Origin: Gloeophyllum trabeum ATCC 11539
Taxonomy: Eukaryota; Basidiomycota; Agaricomycetes; Gloeophyllales; Gloeophyllaceae
Direction of reading: 5' to 3'
NCBI RefSeq assembly: GCF_000344685.1
Contig: NW_006920420.1
Location: forward strand, 1,292,789 to 1,356,788
Length of the DNA: 64,000 nt
The notes under the pieces: model-generated
The model's database searches: none
The model's input: only the letters and a program-made list of their open reading frames with translations
What the model was told of the DNA's origin: nothing
Program-made: the position numbers and the translations under genes
In this document: one piece after another, positions 21,974 to 34,900 of the stretch
Numbering within the stretch: position 1 is the first letter of the stretch
Layout: each line of letters begins with the position of its first letter

Positions 21974-24900
21974 ATGCAACTTCCAGCATTAGACGGGACT
22001 CTCTCTTTCGAGAGCGTTGTGGACTTCCACCTCGCTCACAATGCTGATCACACGTATGCTGTGTTCCCCGCTGCGGACACTGCATCCGAGACCTCGAAGG
22101 TATCATTCTTGGGATGGGGACGAGCGGTTCATCGCGCTGCTTATCGCCTGAGACCTAGCAAAAATCATGGCAAGGGCGAGGTAGTAGCTCTGATCGCCAA
22201 CTGCGACACACTATTGTACACGGCTGTCCTCATGGGCATGATCAGAGGTGGACTTACTGTGCGTGCTTCTCCTGTATACTAACTCGACGGCTAGTCCTGA
22301 CGCTTGAGCCAGCCTTTCCCTATATCGCCTCGTAACTCGGGGCCAGCCGTGTGCAGCATGCTCGAGAAGACGAACTGCCACCGTCTGGTTGTCACATCCT
22401 CCTCAGTCCAAGGCCTCATTCATGCTACCAAGGCTGAATTGGATTCCAAACGGTATGACCTCCAAGTGGAAGAAATACCGGCCTTGAAGGACTTGTTCCC
22501 GGACCTTGGCAACGAGGATAGCTCTAGCGGCGACTTCGAACCTTATCCATCGCTCGAACGGCTCTCTCCCGACGATGTCTTGATTTATATTCATTCGTCG
22601 GGTTCGACAGGGTTCCCTAAGCCAATCGCCCAGACTGTACGCATCATCAAGGATTGGTGTAACCAACGTGAGTGTTCAACCAGCTGCGCTTTGTAACCCC
22701 ACTGACCGAGCAACGCCAACTGGTGCAGCTCCTGCAATGGACGTTCGCGGACTACATGAAGATCTCGTCCTCGGCGTGGCTGCTCTACCCGCTTTTCACA
22801 CCTTGGGTTTCACGATGCAGATAATCTTGCCTCTAATTACCGGGAAACGTATAGCGCTGTTCCACCATCGTTTCCCTGAGCCTCCGGTCAATCCTAATCC
22901 TGACAACACTCTGGAAGCACTGAGGCTCACGGGATCTAATTGCGTTATTGCCGTACCAAGTTTCTTCGAGGTACGTTCTTTCCCTTTACTTGACTTAATG
23001 CCCAGTGGGACTTAATGTGTCACATTTGAGTCAGGCATGGGCGAATTCGAAGGAAGGCGTGGAGTTCCTCGCATCCTGCGAGTTTGCGGTAAGGAAGAAG
23101 AATATCACATATCGTATCACGTACTAAATCTACAGCCAAGGCGTCCTCTGGCGGCCCATTATCCTCTAAAGTCGGTGACTACCTCGTCTCTCAAGGCGTA
23201 AGATTGGTGTCATTGTACGGCGCTACGGAGATGGGAATTCCCATGTCCATTTTACCCGACGCAAACGGAAAGGCTCCAGAGGACTGGCAATATATAGCTA
23301 TAACTGAGCGCTCATTACCGCGGTGGATCCCTCAGGGCGATGGCTCTTATGAACTGCAGATGTTGGTAGGTCGTCTAGCGAAGGCGGCCTTTGCCTTCCT
23401 GTACTAAATGGTCTTCGTAGAATACGGACACGCACCATGTAGCCAAGATCAACCTCGCAGACGTCGATGGGTATGCGACATCTGACGTCTTCGTCAAGCA
23501 CCCGACTAAAGAAAACTTGTGGAAAGTGTACGTAGTCTCCCATGTCTGAACGCCCTCGGCATATATATATTGGATAACCTTTCTGTGCAGTGTAGGCAGA
23601 AGTGACGATGTTCTAATCCTCGCCAATGGTGCGGCACACAAATCCCACTTGCTTCTATCTTTATTTATTCTGCTTTTGTCCAGGCGAGAAAACTGTTCCA
23701 GGGCCTTTGGAAGGCATGATCCTCGCGCATCCTATGGTCCAGGGGGCAATTATGTTCGGCCGCGAACGCAACCAAGTCGGCGTTCTGGTTGAGCCAAAGG
23801 CTCAGTATGCCTTTGACCCGAGTGATCAAGCAGCCCTAGCAGCCTTCCGAAACAGCATTTGGTTTGTGATCTTCTTTAGTGTCGAGTTGTGGTAAACTCA
23901 ACTGGATGTGGTACATCAGGCCCGCGGTTGAGGAAGCGAACGACACAGCGCCTGCGTTCAGTCGTATCTTCAAGGAGATGATCCTCGTGACGTCGCCCTG
24001 GAAGCCCATGATGCGTGCACCGAAGGGTACTGTCATGCGCAAGGCCACCCTGAACGAGTACGCACAGGAGATTGAAGACCTGTAGGCACCTAACATAGAA
24101 ATCACATTCGCCTTGCTGATTGTTGATGGCATCAGGTACGAGACGGTGGAAGCGAGCACAAAGGCCGGAGATGTTGCCCCTCCAGAGTCTTGGACTCCAC
24201 CGGTCGTCACAAAATGGCTCGTTGAGCAAGCCGCAGCAATTAATAATGACGATGTTCCGGAGGTTGACATGGATTTGTTTGCACAGGGATTCGACAGGTA
24301 TGCAATGAGACTTCTTCGAGATAATGAGCTTAGGATCACTCATTGAAACATCGATCTTACCAGTCTGAGCGCAACGTTCCTCAGAAACCGCATCATCGGC
24401 GCCCTCCGCTCCTCGGAGTCTCCGTCTGCGAAACAAGCAGCTTCACAAGTCAACCAGAACATAGTGTTTGCGAACCCGACCATCAAACAGCTCGCCAATA
24501 AGCTCGTGTCTCTGGTTGACCCCCAGGCTGCCGATGCAAGCAGTCATGATCCGGCGGCGGAGATGATCGACATGATAGCCAAGTACAGCGCCACCTTAGC
24601 GGGCCCGAAGGAACCCAAAGCTGTGGTTCTTTTGACCGGTTCTACAGGAACTCTAGGCACCCATCTTCTATTCCAGCTGCTGCGGAACGAGAACGTCGCG
24701 AAGGTGTATGCATATAACAGGAAGTCTAGTGCCGCGAGTTCCTCGGAGAGGCAAAAGGCAGCCTTTGTCGACAAAGGGTTCGATGCTGGTCTGTTGGAAG
24801 ACGCTGTCGCACCACTAAAGGTCGAGTTCCTTGAAGGAGATGCAGCGCACGAAAACCTTGGTCTGGACCCTGCAGTCTACGCAGAGGTGCGTTGGGTATT

Positions 24901-26112
24901 GTTTATCCTGGAGTGAGGTAATTGATGAAAGATGAATCTAGCTGCAAAGAACTTGCACGCATATCATTCATAATGCCTGGCGGCTGGACTTCAACCTTTC
25001 GCTGTCATCCTTCGAGTCGCACGTCGCCGGCGTGCGCAGTCTCCTTGCTCTTTCTCTGTCTTCGCCCCATTGGTCCCGCGTACGATTCTTGTTCACGTCC
25101 TCCATCGCAGTCTTGCAGCATTGGGACACCGACAAGGGTCCAGCGCCCGAAGAAGGAGCTCTAGATGCGAAAGTAGCTGTTGGTAATGGATATGGCGAAA
25201 GTAAGCAATAATGCTGTCATTCGATGTGAGATGTTATTAACGAAGAGGCCAGGTAAATACGTGGCAGAACAGGTATGTACTGCCAGAATAAATCTTCGAC
25301 TGACCCACTGATTGAACCGGGTACAGTTAATCTTGAAAACACCTCTTCAAAGCACTTCATTCCGTATCGGCCAGATATCGGGGGGAGAGCCGTCAGGTTC
25401 TTGGGCACTGACGGATTGGGTGCCTATCATGATAAAATCGTCGATTGGTCTAGGGGCCTTGCCAAACTCCAATGGCGTAAGTTTTTCAGTCACTTTTCAT
25501 GTACGCCCACTAAGGAATGGATGACATGTCGAACAGATGGTCTCGTGGCTGCCAATGCACAGTGTAGCACAGTCCATCCTCGATGTCGCGTTCACCCCTG
25601 AGGGCGGCAGGATATCTCGCACCTTGCATTTGGTCCATCCCAGGCCTGTACCCTGGACTAATGTCGTTCGAGAAGTGCGCGCTGCCCTGATCGAGCGCGG
25701 AGTGGCGAAGATCGCAGAAGGGCAAACAGCTGAGAGTACACAACAGGCCGTGCTACCGCTGGTACCTTTCGATAAATGGGTGGAGCTGGTGAAGAAGCGG
25801 TCGAACAATCCCAGCAAGGAGGACCTCGAGAAAATCGTGAGTCTCGTTCTTGTGAATGCGATGCTGATTCGCTGATTGACTTGTCCGACTCAGCCCGCAA
25901 TCAAATTGCTTGAGTTCTTCACGTACATCGCTTCAGGCGATCTCGAAGCAGAAAAGAAAGGTCTCCGGGAGTATGAAATGGGTAATTGGGCCAGATTGGC
26001 CACCACGGAGGCTGTTAAGGCATGCGAGACCATGAAAAACATGCCGCAGATTGGGAAGCGCGATGTCGACATGTGGATAGACTATTGGATTAGCAAAGGT
26101 TTGTTCCAGTAG
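21974..26112 (+). CDS. NRPS-like adenylate-forming reductase (A-T-R)
   Basis: This single-module enzyme activates a carboxylic acid, loads it on a phosphopantetheine arm and reduces it to an aldehyde with NAD(P)H. Exons from 21974 to 26112 encode an adenylation domain with the A3-like P-loop HSSGSTGFPKP, the A5-like LYGATEMG, a GRSDDVLIL block and an A10-like PKGTVMRK. A carrier domain (DMDLFAQGFDSLSATFL) follows. Its attachment serine codon is split by an intron (24297-24298 with 24364). The reductase domain starts at VVLLTGSTGTLGTHLLF and has the short-chain dehydrogenase active site GYGESKYVAEQ. Length, about 1050 residues, and order fit fungal L-aminoadipate-reductase-like enzymes. The substrate is probably an aryl or other simple acid rather than aminoadipate, but this is inference. 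One intron ends in AAG rather than CAG or TAG near 23140. Confidence 0.85.
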
Positions 26113-26483
26113 AGCTCATAGAGGACAATGACTAGGTAGAAGCCAACGAATCCTTTCGTTAACTCGACTTAGGAACTATACCTCTTGGTGTGCGACCGCC
26201 GACAGTATAGGCATTGATCTACGAACATGCATGCGAGTGATGCAGAGTGTGGCATCCAGAGAACAAAACTTTGGCTGATTTTCCCACGGGCTTTTGTCTC
26301 CGACACATTCCGTCTAGTACGTCCACATGACTGGCGCTTGCTCTGTAATGCTTTCACAGAGACTTCGGCCGTAAATATATTCAACTGCTCATAGGCATAA
26401 TACCCTAGCACTGCGCTCAAACTGCCCGAGTGCTCATCTTTGAAGAAATCACTACCAGGAATCCACGGCGAACTGCTTCTGCA
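26113..26483. other. spacer before the methyltransferase gene
   Basis: Only the downstream region of the reductase and the promoter/5' UTR of the methyltransferase are expected here. I see no gene. Confidence 0.4.
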
Positions 26484-27362
26484 ATGAAGTGGTCCGCCAG
26501 GTTCAGTCTCTTGACTGATCTGCGTCAAGCTTTCCAGACCGCATTGTTCCCAACCTTCCTGGCGGTAGTCAGATCACCGTTGCTTCTCCTGCATCCGCAT
26601 GCCATCTCGGAGATATTCATGTCCCACGTTTGGGTAATGATGTCTGCCGCCGTGGACGAGGGCGGCAAACAAGTTAAAGAAAATCTGATCACCCCGCATG
26701 CGTATGGCGTTGTATTCGACATTGGCGCAGGTAAGCGTACACGTTCTATTCTAGTAGACATAGCTCTGGGGCCCCTGACATATCCCCGATCAGGGCATGG
26801 CCACACCGTCAAGTACCTAGATCCCACAAAAGTAACCAAATACATCGCGCTGGAGCCCAACGCCCTCATGCACCGCCAAATCCGAAAAAATGCCGCGCTC
26901 GCAGGATTCACCGAATCCGCGGACACCCTCCTTATTTTGCCCTACGGCGCCGAAGCGACCGCGCAGATACTACGCTCACTCGGTCCAGAGCCTCAATGCG
27001 TCGACACGCTGATCTCCATCCTCACAATCTGCTCGTTCCCCATGGAGCCCGAGCCAGATGACGTACTCGCCGCGCTGGTGGCGAGCGTGCTCAAGCCGGG
27101 TGGGCAGTTCTTGTTTTACGAGCATGTCGCGAACCCCCAGGCGGAGGTGAGGTGGTGGCAGCGTTTCTGGACGCCCCTGTGGAGCATGACTTGCGGGGGC
27201 TGCAGGTTGGATAGGGATACCCCTGCTATTGTTAAGGGGATGGGGATACGGGAGGAGGGGCAGGAGTCTGGGATGTGGAGGGAATGTAAGATGTGGGGGA
27301 AGGAGGGGGAAGACGTCGACAGCTTGTTTTGGCATAGCGTCGGCAGAGCAGTAAAGGCGTGA
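26484..27362 (+). CDS. SAM-dependent methyltransferase (METTL7-like)
   Basis: Two exons, 26484-26730 and 26794-27362, encode about 271 residues. A hydrophobic N-terminal stretch (LFPTFLAVVRSPLLLLHP) may anchor or associate the enzyme with a membrane, as in METTL7-type proteins. The SAM-binding motif I is VVFDIGAGHGHTVKYL, with the final G-H completed across the intron. Motif II-like YIALEPNALMH and the late motif VLKPGGQFLFYEHVANP follow. The C-terminal part contains a Cys/Trp-rich loop (WWQRFWTPLWSMTCGGC). The acceptor substrate may be a thiol, a small molecule or a lipid. It lies 371 bp after the adenylate-forming reductase on the same strand, which makes a shared pathway plausible but unproven. 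Confidence 0.75.
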   Translation: MKWSARFSLLTDLRQAFQTALFPTFLAVVRSPLLLLHPHAISEIFMSHVWVMMSAAVDEGGKQVKENLITPHAYGVVFDIGAGKRTRSILVDIALGPLTYPRSGHGHTVKYLDPTKVTKYIALEPNALMHRQIRKNAALAGFTESADTLLILPYGAEATAQILRSLGPEPQCVDTLISILTICSFPMEPEPDDVLAALVASVLKPGGQFLFYEHVANPQAEVRWWQRFWTPLWSMTCGGCRLDRDTPAIVKGMGIREEGQESGMWRECKMWGKEGEDVDSLFWHSVGRAVKA

Positions 27363-27481
27363 ACTTCTGGTCGCTGAAGAGGCACTCGAAGACCCCCAAT
27401 CGTAATATGGCTTTTGTATAGATAACATCACTAATATCCATTTAAAATCAAAAGAAGGTATATACTTCCGCACCACCGCAC

Positions 27482-28834
27482 TCAAACCCTCTCGTCCGCC
27501 CTCTCCCTGTCCCTGCCAGGCGAATTCGGCGGGAAGGCAAACGAGCCCATAATAGGACTCCACCCATCCTCCACCCTCTCCTCTGCCCTGATTAAACTCG
27601 CAATGCTCGCCGTATGGCGATGGCTCTTCTTCCCCGCCACAGCTTTCTGCTGCTGTTGCAATGGCGCATTATTCGAGCCCGGCACGGGTGAGCGGTAAGT
27701 AATGTCGGCGCCTTCCTCGTCTTCGCTGGACAGCTCAAGCTCATCCATATCCGCCACGCGGCCGCGGGAGTTCTGCACATCATACAGATCGTACTTGCTC
27801 CGGCGCCCAAGTGATGCCGGCGGCGCAGTCGCGCGCGGCCCGCGGAACTCGTCGGGGAGGAAGAAGTAGAAGCACGCGGTGGCGAGGCACGCGCCGCTGA
27901 CGACGTCGATGAGGTAGTGATGCGTGAGGTACATCGTGGCCCAGTAGAGCACGCCCGCGTACGCCCAGATGTACTTTGTCATCTCGGGGAAGAACTGCGA
28001 GATGAAGAGCGCCTCGATCGTCGCGCAGCCCGCGTGCAGCGAGGGGAACGCGCCGAAGACGACGGGCGAGTGCGAGAACGTCGTCTCGTACCCGTGCCCG
28101 CCGAAGAGCGCGTCAATGCGCCCGAGCCCGCCCGCGGAGCCTGGCATCGAGTAGTTCGCGGGCGTGAGCCCGTAGATGAGCTCGTACCACGGCGCGGCAC
28201 ACGGGATGAGGATCTGGATGATCACGCCGATGAGGTTCATGTACCCGAAGGCGCGCGCCCAAAGGTGCAGCGCCTCCTTCGGGCGGAAGAGCCAGAGGAA
28301 GGCGGCGACGACGAAGGGGAAGACGAAGTGGATGATGCCGTACGGCAGCCAGGCGATGATGTCGAGCACGGGGTGCGTCGTGCGCGTGAGGATGTCGGAG
28401 ACGTTCGCGCCGTAGAGCACGGTCTCGAGCGTCGGGAGCAGGGAGACGGAGATGGAGGGTCGCCAGGAGGCAGGGATGAACCGTGAAGAGTAAAATGTCA
28501 GGACCCAGGATGCGACAGGTATCGCGGGCAGGAAGAACTGCGAGGTTAGGGGTATGAGGAGGAATATAGCGTATAGGATGGGTATTAGTAGTTTATACGG
28601 GAATGGCGGGAATTGCATTAGGGTGATCCAGAAGGCTGCGAGGGCCAAGTGGAAGACGTAGATGGAGTCGGACAGGGTAAAGGTGTGCTTCCGCAGGCGG
28701 GCGATGGTGTCGGAAGGAGAAAGGGACTTGTCCATGCGGCCAACCGCGGCAACGAAGGCGCTCAGTACCTTGGCCAGAGGCCGCGGTAGGCTGCTCAAGC
28801 GTATTGGCATGCTGTAGTGGAGGGAAATATCCAT
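27482..28834 (-). CDS. AUR1: inositol phosphorylceramide synthase catalytic subunit
   Basis: A single exon of 450 residues encodes the Golgi enzyme that transfers phosphoinositol from phosphatidylinositol to ceramide, the target of aureobasidin A in fungi. It has at least six hydrophobic segments (for example FHLALAAFWITLMQFPPFPY, LLIPILYAIFLLIPLTSQFF). The two lipid-phosphatase-type motifs carry the catalytic histidines and aspartate: SPVVFGAFPSLHAG, and LTHHYLIDVVSGACLA. The C-terminal tail is acidic, then Gln-rich, then basic. The start used is the ATG at 28834; a second ATG at 28810 (MPIRLSSLPRP) is equally possible. The gene is divergent from the CFIm25 gene. An intron-free reading frame of this size is unusual among its intron-rich neighbours. 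Confidence 0.92.
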   Translation of the reverse strand: MDISLHYSMPIRLSSLPRPLAKVLSAFVAAVGRMDKSLSPSDTIARLRKHTFTLSDSIYVFHLALAAFWITLMQFPPFPYKLLIPILYAIFLLIPLTSQFFLPAIPVASWVLTFYSSRFIPASWRPSISVSLLPTLETVLYGANVSDILTRTTHPVLDIIAWLPYGIIHFVFPFVVAAFLWLFRPKEALHLWARAFGYMNLIGVIIQILIPCAAPWYELIYGLTPANYSMPGSAGGLGRIDALFGGHGYETTFSHSPVVFGAFPSLHAGCATIEALFISQFFPEMTKYIWAYAGVLYWATMYLTHHYLIDVVSGACLATACFYFFLPDEFRGPRATAPPASLGRRSKYDLYDVQNSRGRVADMDELELSSEDEEGADITYRSPVPGSNNAPLQQQQKAVAGKKSHRHTASIASLIRAEERVEDGWSPIMGSFAFPPNSPGRDRERADERV

Positions 28835-29297
28835 GAAGCTGCATCCTCGTAGACGGCTCACGGGGCTACTCACTTGGATCAGACTACAAATTCCTTATCC
28901 CCACAGTCAAGAAGAATAAATCCCTTCACTAAGGTGTCCACCAAGCAGAAATCTCTCAAAGGCGACCCTCTTCGCGTCCAGGATCCCGACAAACTGATGT
29001 CCGACGGTATAGGTCCGCACCTCGCGTCGTGAAAGCCCTATTCGCACCAGAAAGCTCGTTAGAGAATCCGTGAGCTCCAGAGCCACAGAACGTACCAGTA
29101 AAAGCCTGTGAAACTCAAGCCTCAGCAGTCGGCGTCGCGGTCGTCCTGGCTGGACGAGTCGAACTTCGCAGCGTAAGGCTCGGAGGCGTGGGAAAGCTGC
29201 GCGAGCGCTTAGCGGACTTGGCAGACGCGTCCAAGCTTAAGCTTTGGTCTCTTTCAACTCTTCCTACCTTTATTGATCTGGAGACTACACGAACCTA
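28835..29297. other. divergent promoter region between AUR1 and CFIm25
   Basis: This 463-bp region lies between two divergent ATGs. Parts of it will be 5' UTR of either gene. I see no further gene and no clear TATA box. Confidence 0.5.
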
Positions 29298-30293
<996 letters not shown>

Positions 30294-30628
30294 GCTCATT
30301 GTCCCTTTCGCCATTTCCCCATCGTCTACGTGCGTATGCTGAACGAGCGCCGCAGGTATAATTTTATTTATCAGTAATCCCACTTGGACTCGTTTGTCGC
30401 ACCTTATAGCTTAGATTGTTTTCCGTGTTATCAAAAGTATTCCGATATTACGGCATGCTGCCATGCGTGAATATGCCCTGCATTAGAGTGCGGACAGGAT
30501 GTACTGTAAGAGATTTGTAGTCGTGAGAATTATGACCTGTAAGCCTCTTATCACGGCAACTTGAACAAGCAGCTGGTCGACCTCCTCTCATCTACGTACC
30601 ATCAGTGAGCGACACCTTCCCGTCCACG
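30294..30628. other. spacer before the dioxygenase-like gene
   Basis: AT-richer sequence after the CFIm25 stop. I see no gene. Confidence 0.4.
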
Positions 30629-31782
30629 ATGGTCGTGGTCCCACTCCCCACCCGCCTCCGACAACAATACGCCGAGCAAGGCTTCGTCATCATCCCGGGG
30701 CTCATCCCGCCCTCCTCCTTCGCCGAGCTGCAGCAAGCCGCCGAGCGCGCCATCGAGCGCACGCGGAAGGGGTCATGGCCGCATCGCCGGGTCGTGGGCA
30801 AGCAGTTCCCGCCGTACGACTCGGCGAACCCGGACTCGTGGGGCGTGCAGCATGTGATGCACCCCGACTTGGGGGAGAAGGCGTTTGCGAGGTGGTACAC
30901 GAGCGAGGAGGTGCGCGCGGTGGTGAGGGAGCTGTTGGGGTGCGAGGACGAGAATCTGCAGATGGGTATGTCGTGCAAGTTGCTAGGGTGCTGTTTGCTT
31001 GGAGAGGGAGCTGAGAGAGCAATCAGAGCTGTTTAATATGCTTATCAACCCGACGGAGCATGATTTTGCGCTGCGATGGCACCGGGACGATGTCAAGGAG
31101 AACGCGACGGAGGAAGAGGAGCGCGAGGCGCTGGGGATCTGGCATTATGGCGTGAGCACCCCTTCCTTTCCTCTCCAAACCCCCGTCGCACTAATTGCTG
31201 CTCGTGGTCAACTACAGGTTCAATGGAATACGTACGCATAGCCAGCCGTCCACTCTAAGGAAGGATACATATGACCGACATGTGATGCAGCGCGCTGTAC
31301 GACGACTCGTGCCTGTACGTCGTCCCGGGGTCGCATAAGACCCCGCGGACACCCGAGCAAAGGAAGCATTCATCCACCTCTGAAGCACCCAAGGACCCGA
31401 TGGACATGCCCGGCGCGATCCAAGTGACTATCAAGGGTAGGCGTGACTCCATTTAGTCCCCCCTCTTCCACCCTCTGTCAGTTACCTTCTTCTCCGTGGA
31501 CTCATGCATCCCTCAGCGGGCGAGACGGTGTTCTACAATTCCAACATTCTGCACTGCGCGACCTACTCACGCGCCCAGCAGCGCGCCACGCTGCACGCGA
31601 CAATGGGGGACACGCGCGGCGGGGCGACGCGCGCGAGGAATATACTGCAGCACGGGCTGGACTGGATGAAGAGCGAGCAGTTCCGCGAGACCCTGGACGA
31701 GAAGGGCCGGGCGATGCTGGGTAGGCTGGTCAAGATGCAGGACAGCGTGAATGGAGATGTTGGTTATTCTTTGGCTAATTAG
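30629..31782 (+). CDS. phytanoyl-CoA dioxygenase (PhyH)-like protein
   Basis: This predicted Fe(II)/2-oxoglutarate-dependent dioxygenase has a double-stranded beta-helix fold. The ATG at 30629 starts MVVVPLPTRLRQQYAEQGFV, typical of PhyH proteins that open with a short helix and the G-F-V strand. The iron-binding HxD lies in FALRWHRDDVKEN and the distal histidine in ETVFYNSNILHCATYSR. The 2-oxoglutarate arginine is probably in the following RAQQRATLH. Exons are separated by short introns near 30965-31020, 31150-31215, 31232-31290 and 31436-31515. Length is about 300 residues. Substrates in this family range from lipids to secondary metabolites. No neighbour makes the substrate obvious. Confidence 0.75.
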
Positions 31783-32082
31783 CGGCGTCCTTCGGGTTTT
31801 CGTGGTTAAATAAATGTATCTCTAGTTGATTTTCGGTACAAGTTGAATCTCCAAATGGTATTTTGTAGGCGATGGGTGAATCCCAAATCTGTGAGTGATT
31901 CTGATCAGCTTCTAATGAGACGCGGTATTCACGAGCTGTCACAGTCGCGTGTGGCGTGACCGTCCCCTGTCTCTTTGTTTCCAACGGTGGTACACCTCCC
32001 CCACAAACGCTACCGGTACACTCTTGCATAATTGCTACTAGTATCTGAATTATTGTTTATTATATGCTATAAATCTTGGCGA
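31783..32082. other. spacer before Hsp70-like gene 1
   Basis: AT-richer 300-bp spacer with the promoter of the Hsp70-like gene. I see no gene. Confidence 0.4.
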
Positions 32083-34823
32083 ATGTCCGACAGTAACAAT
32101 CAACGCAAGCCGTATGCGGGCAAGGGCAGGAGGCTCGTGGTCGCTATAGACGTTGGAACTACTTTCACCGCGGCCTCGTTTTGCATTCTCCAGGAAGGCC
32201 GGATCCCGAAATTCGAAGAGGTCTGTACACCTAGTACTATGTTCTGCACTTACTGAACACGACTGCAGGTCCTCCGCTGGCCGAAGCAGGTAAGTTGGGA
32301 ACATCCACTTTGCGGAGAAAGGCAACACATTCCACGGACAATTTCTAGGTCACTGCGGATGCCAAAGTGCCATCTGTGCTCTACTATGATAAGAGAGGCA
32401 ATCCTTGTGCATTCGCTGCGGAGACCGATGACGAGGACGTGATCATGGCAGCCGAAGCCAACGAGTGGTACAAAGCCGAATGGTGTGCCTCCTGCCCGTC
32501 TCTGCAGTCCCCCTCACCTCGACTCAATTGAGACGCAAGGTGGAAGCTACACCTGCGCCCGGGGCACCTCCCCATCATCAGGGACCTCAAGCTCCCCGCG
32601 CTCCCGCTGCACCGCACCGCCGAGGACGTCTTCGCGGACTACCTCGAGTATGTAAAGACGCAGGTAAAGGAGTACATCACGACCACGTACGGCGAGGGTG
32701 CGAACATGTGGACAACGCTGAGCGCGACGATGTACGTGATCCTCACGACGCCGAATGGGTGGGAGGGCGCGCAGCAGAACAAGATGCGCGCGGCGGCGAT
32801 CAAGGCAGGGCTCGTTGGCGCGGACGGGGCGCGGCGGATTCGGTTTGTGACGGAGGCAGAGGTACGTGTGCATGCGCTCGTTGGGGATGGATGGCTGACT
32901 GGGGTCGCAGGCCGCGGTGTTGTATGCGGTGGATAGCGGCTGTGTCAGCGACTGGTTGGTGGTGAGTCTAGTGGACATAGCTTTGCATACGATGGACTTG
33001 CTCAACTGTCTTCCGGTGGAAAGAAAGATGGCCATCTCATTCTTTGTGATTGCGGAGGTAAGACCCTTTCATTGGGGACTGTGTCTGAAACTCACTGCAT
33101 TACCTCAGGTGGCACGGTGGATATCACGTTAGGCCCACTGCTATGCGAACTACCGTCCATGACCTGATATCGGGCACTCTGTAGGGGCTACCGCATCAAG
33201 GAACTTTCTCCCCTCAGGCTGGAAGAGTCGTCCGCCTCAAGATGTGAGCTCATCCGGTTCCCGATTTTATGAGTCTCAGATCTCACACCTCCGGCTCGTA
33301 GGTTACCTAGCTGGCGCAGTATTCATCACGCAGGCCGCAAAAGAGTACTTGAAAGGTTGGTAATGTCTCACGGGGTCTGCTTCGCATTCCGCTCATACGA
33401 TTGCGCCCTTGAATGCATTCTTCAGTCCGACTGGCGGGCACAGAGTGGGACAACGAGGAGGCCATACAGCGAGCAACCGATGACTTCGACAAGAACGCTA
33501 AGCGCAAGGTAGATTTCGTTTCTGGCTGGATTTGCGCAGCAAGCGACTCAGCCACTTGTAGTTTGACAACCCTGAAGCAACGTACTGGATCAACCTGAAT
33601 GGGTTCAAGAGCGTTGCCGACCTCGGGATCGTGCGAGGGCGTCTGAAAATCTCGGGGTAGGCATGCTCTATCGCTATCTGCTGCGCCAAGCACTCATGTC
33701 GGATACATCCTAGGCAGGACATGGCGGCGTTCTTCGAGCCCTCCCTCAAGTCTATCAAAGAAGGGCTGGAGATAGCTTTCGAAAACGGCGACCGTCTGGC
33801 GGATGTGAGTCCCCGACCATGACCCACCTCTTGAGTCCGGAGTTGAACTCAGCTGCGCGATAGAAAATTATACTCGTGGGGGGCCTGGCCAGCTCACCCT
33901 ACGTGTATTCGCAGCTGGTGAAATGGGGTGAAGAGAACGGCATTCCCGTCAGCAGGCCTGATGGACCGACGTACGCACGTCCATGAAATACACAGATACA
34001 TGTCTGACGTAACCCTTCTCCAGCACGAAGGCGGTAGCTAATGGCGCCCTTGCGTGGCATATCGATGATAGCGTCTCAGCCCGAGTATCAAAGTGTCATT
34101 ATGGTATTCAGATCCGGATATCGTACGACCCGAGTTGCGAGGAATCAAGGCAGCGCCCGAGAGAAATCGGTTTGGACGGGCGAGAGAGAGTACTTGGTGC
34201 CTGGTCCTGTATTTTGCCTAAAGTATGTGAAGACTATCTCTGTCAACCGTGTTCCGTACTGACGAGCGTCCACGGCACCAAGAACACTTCAGTTGACAGC
34301 ACGAAGCAGTTTACTAAGCCGTTCTACGTTGAATGGAATGAAGGACCCAGTGACAACTTCCTGAAAGAAGTCGACATCTATATATATCGGAGAGCCAAGC
34401 CGCCGAAGTTCCTCAGATTCCTGGGTATGCATATCCGAGTCTAAATTCCTTGGTAAATTGAGCTTACCTCCGAATGGCAGGAAAGGACATGCTGCAACCG
34501 GGATTCGAAGTGTTATGCACGATAAAAGGTGATCTTCGACGGTGTTTCGAGAGTTCACTATCCCATTTGTCCCCTACGACGGGTCAACGCTATCGAAAAG
34601 TCGAGGTAAGTGTCACGGTGCTCTGGACTCCTTCCGAATTCTAACCAAGCCACTGCCCCTAGTTCGAGGTCTGCTTACAGTTAGGTGAGACAGAACTGAC
34701 AGCCCAGATGCGTTGGAAGGAAAATGTAGGTGGCCTAATACGAAGCGAAGGTTCACTAGCGCTTACTAATGTCCTCCCTAGGGTGAATGGGTGTATGGCG
34801 ATGCGACTGTTGCATATGAATAG
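32083..34823 (+). CDS. Hsp70-like ATPase, copy 1 (fungal Hsp70-family, non-canonical C-terminus)
   Basis: The N-terminal actin-like ATPase domain has the phosphate-1 loop VAIDVGTTFTAASF, the phosphate-2 loop CDCGGGTVDIT (split by introns) and the adenosine motif ILVGGLASSPYVYSQLVKWG. The start is the ATG at 32083 (MSDSNNQRKPYAGKGRRLVV) and the stop is at 34821-34823 (ending GEWVYGDATVAYE). About 13 introns interrupt it. The last 150 residues do not look like the standard Hsp70 peptide-binding domain, which is typical of an expanded fungal group often compared with HSPA12. The function is unknown. The same exon layout is found in the second copy at 42331-47132, which helped fix splice sites, notably the intron placed between SDWLV and KDGHLILC. 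Confidence 0.8.
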
Positions 34824-34900
34824 AGTAAGTTTGTGAAAGGACTACCCACGTTCTATTAAGGCCGTGTAAGGTGCTCTTAGCTTGTTTCTGGTTTTCCGAG

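Noticed and set aside
27917..28486. 189-codon plus-strand frame
   Set aside because: Antisense shadow of AUR1, which has full catalytic motifs on the other strand.
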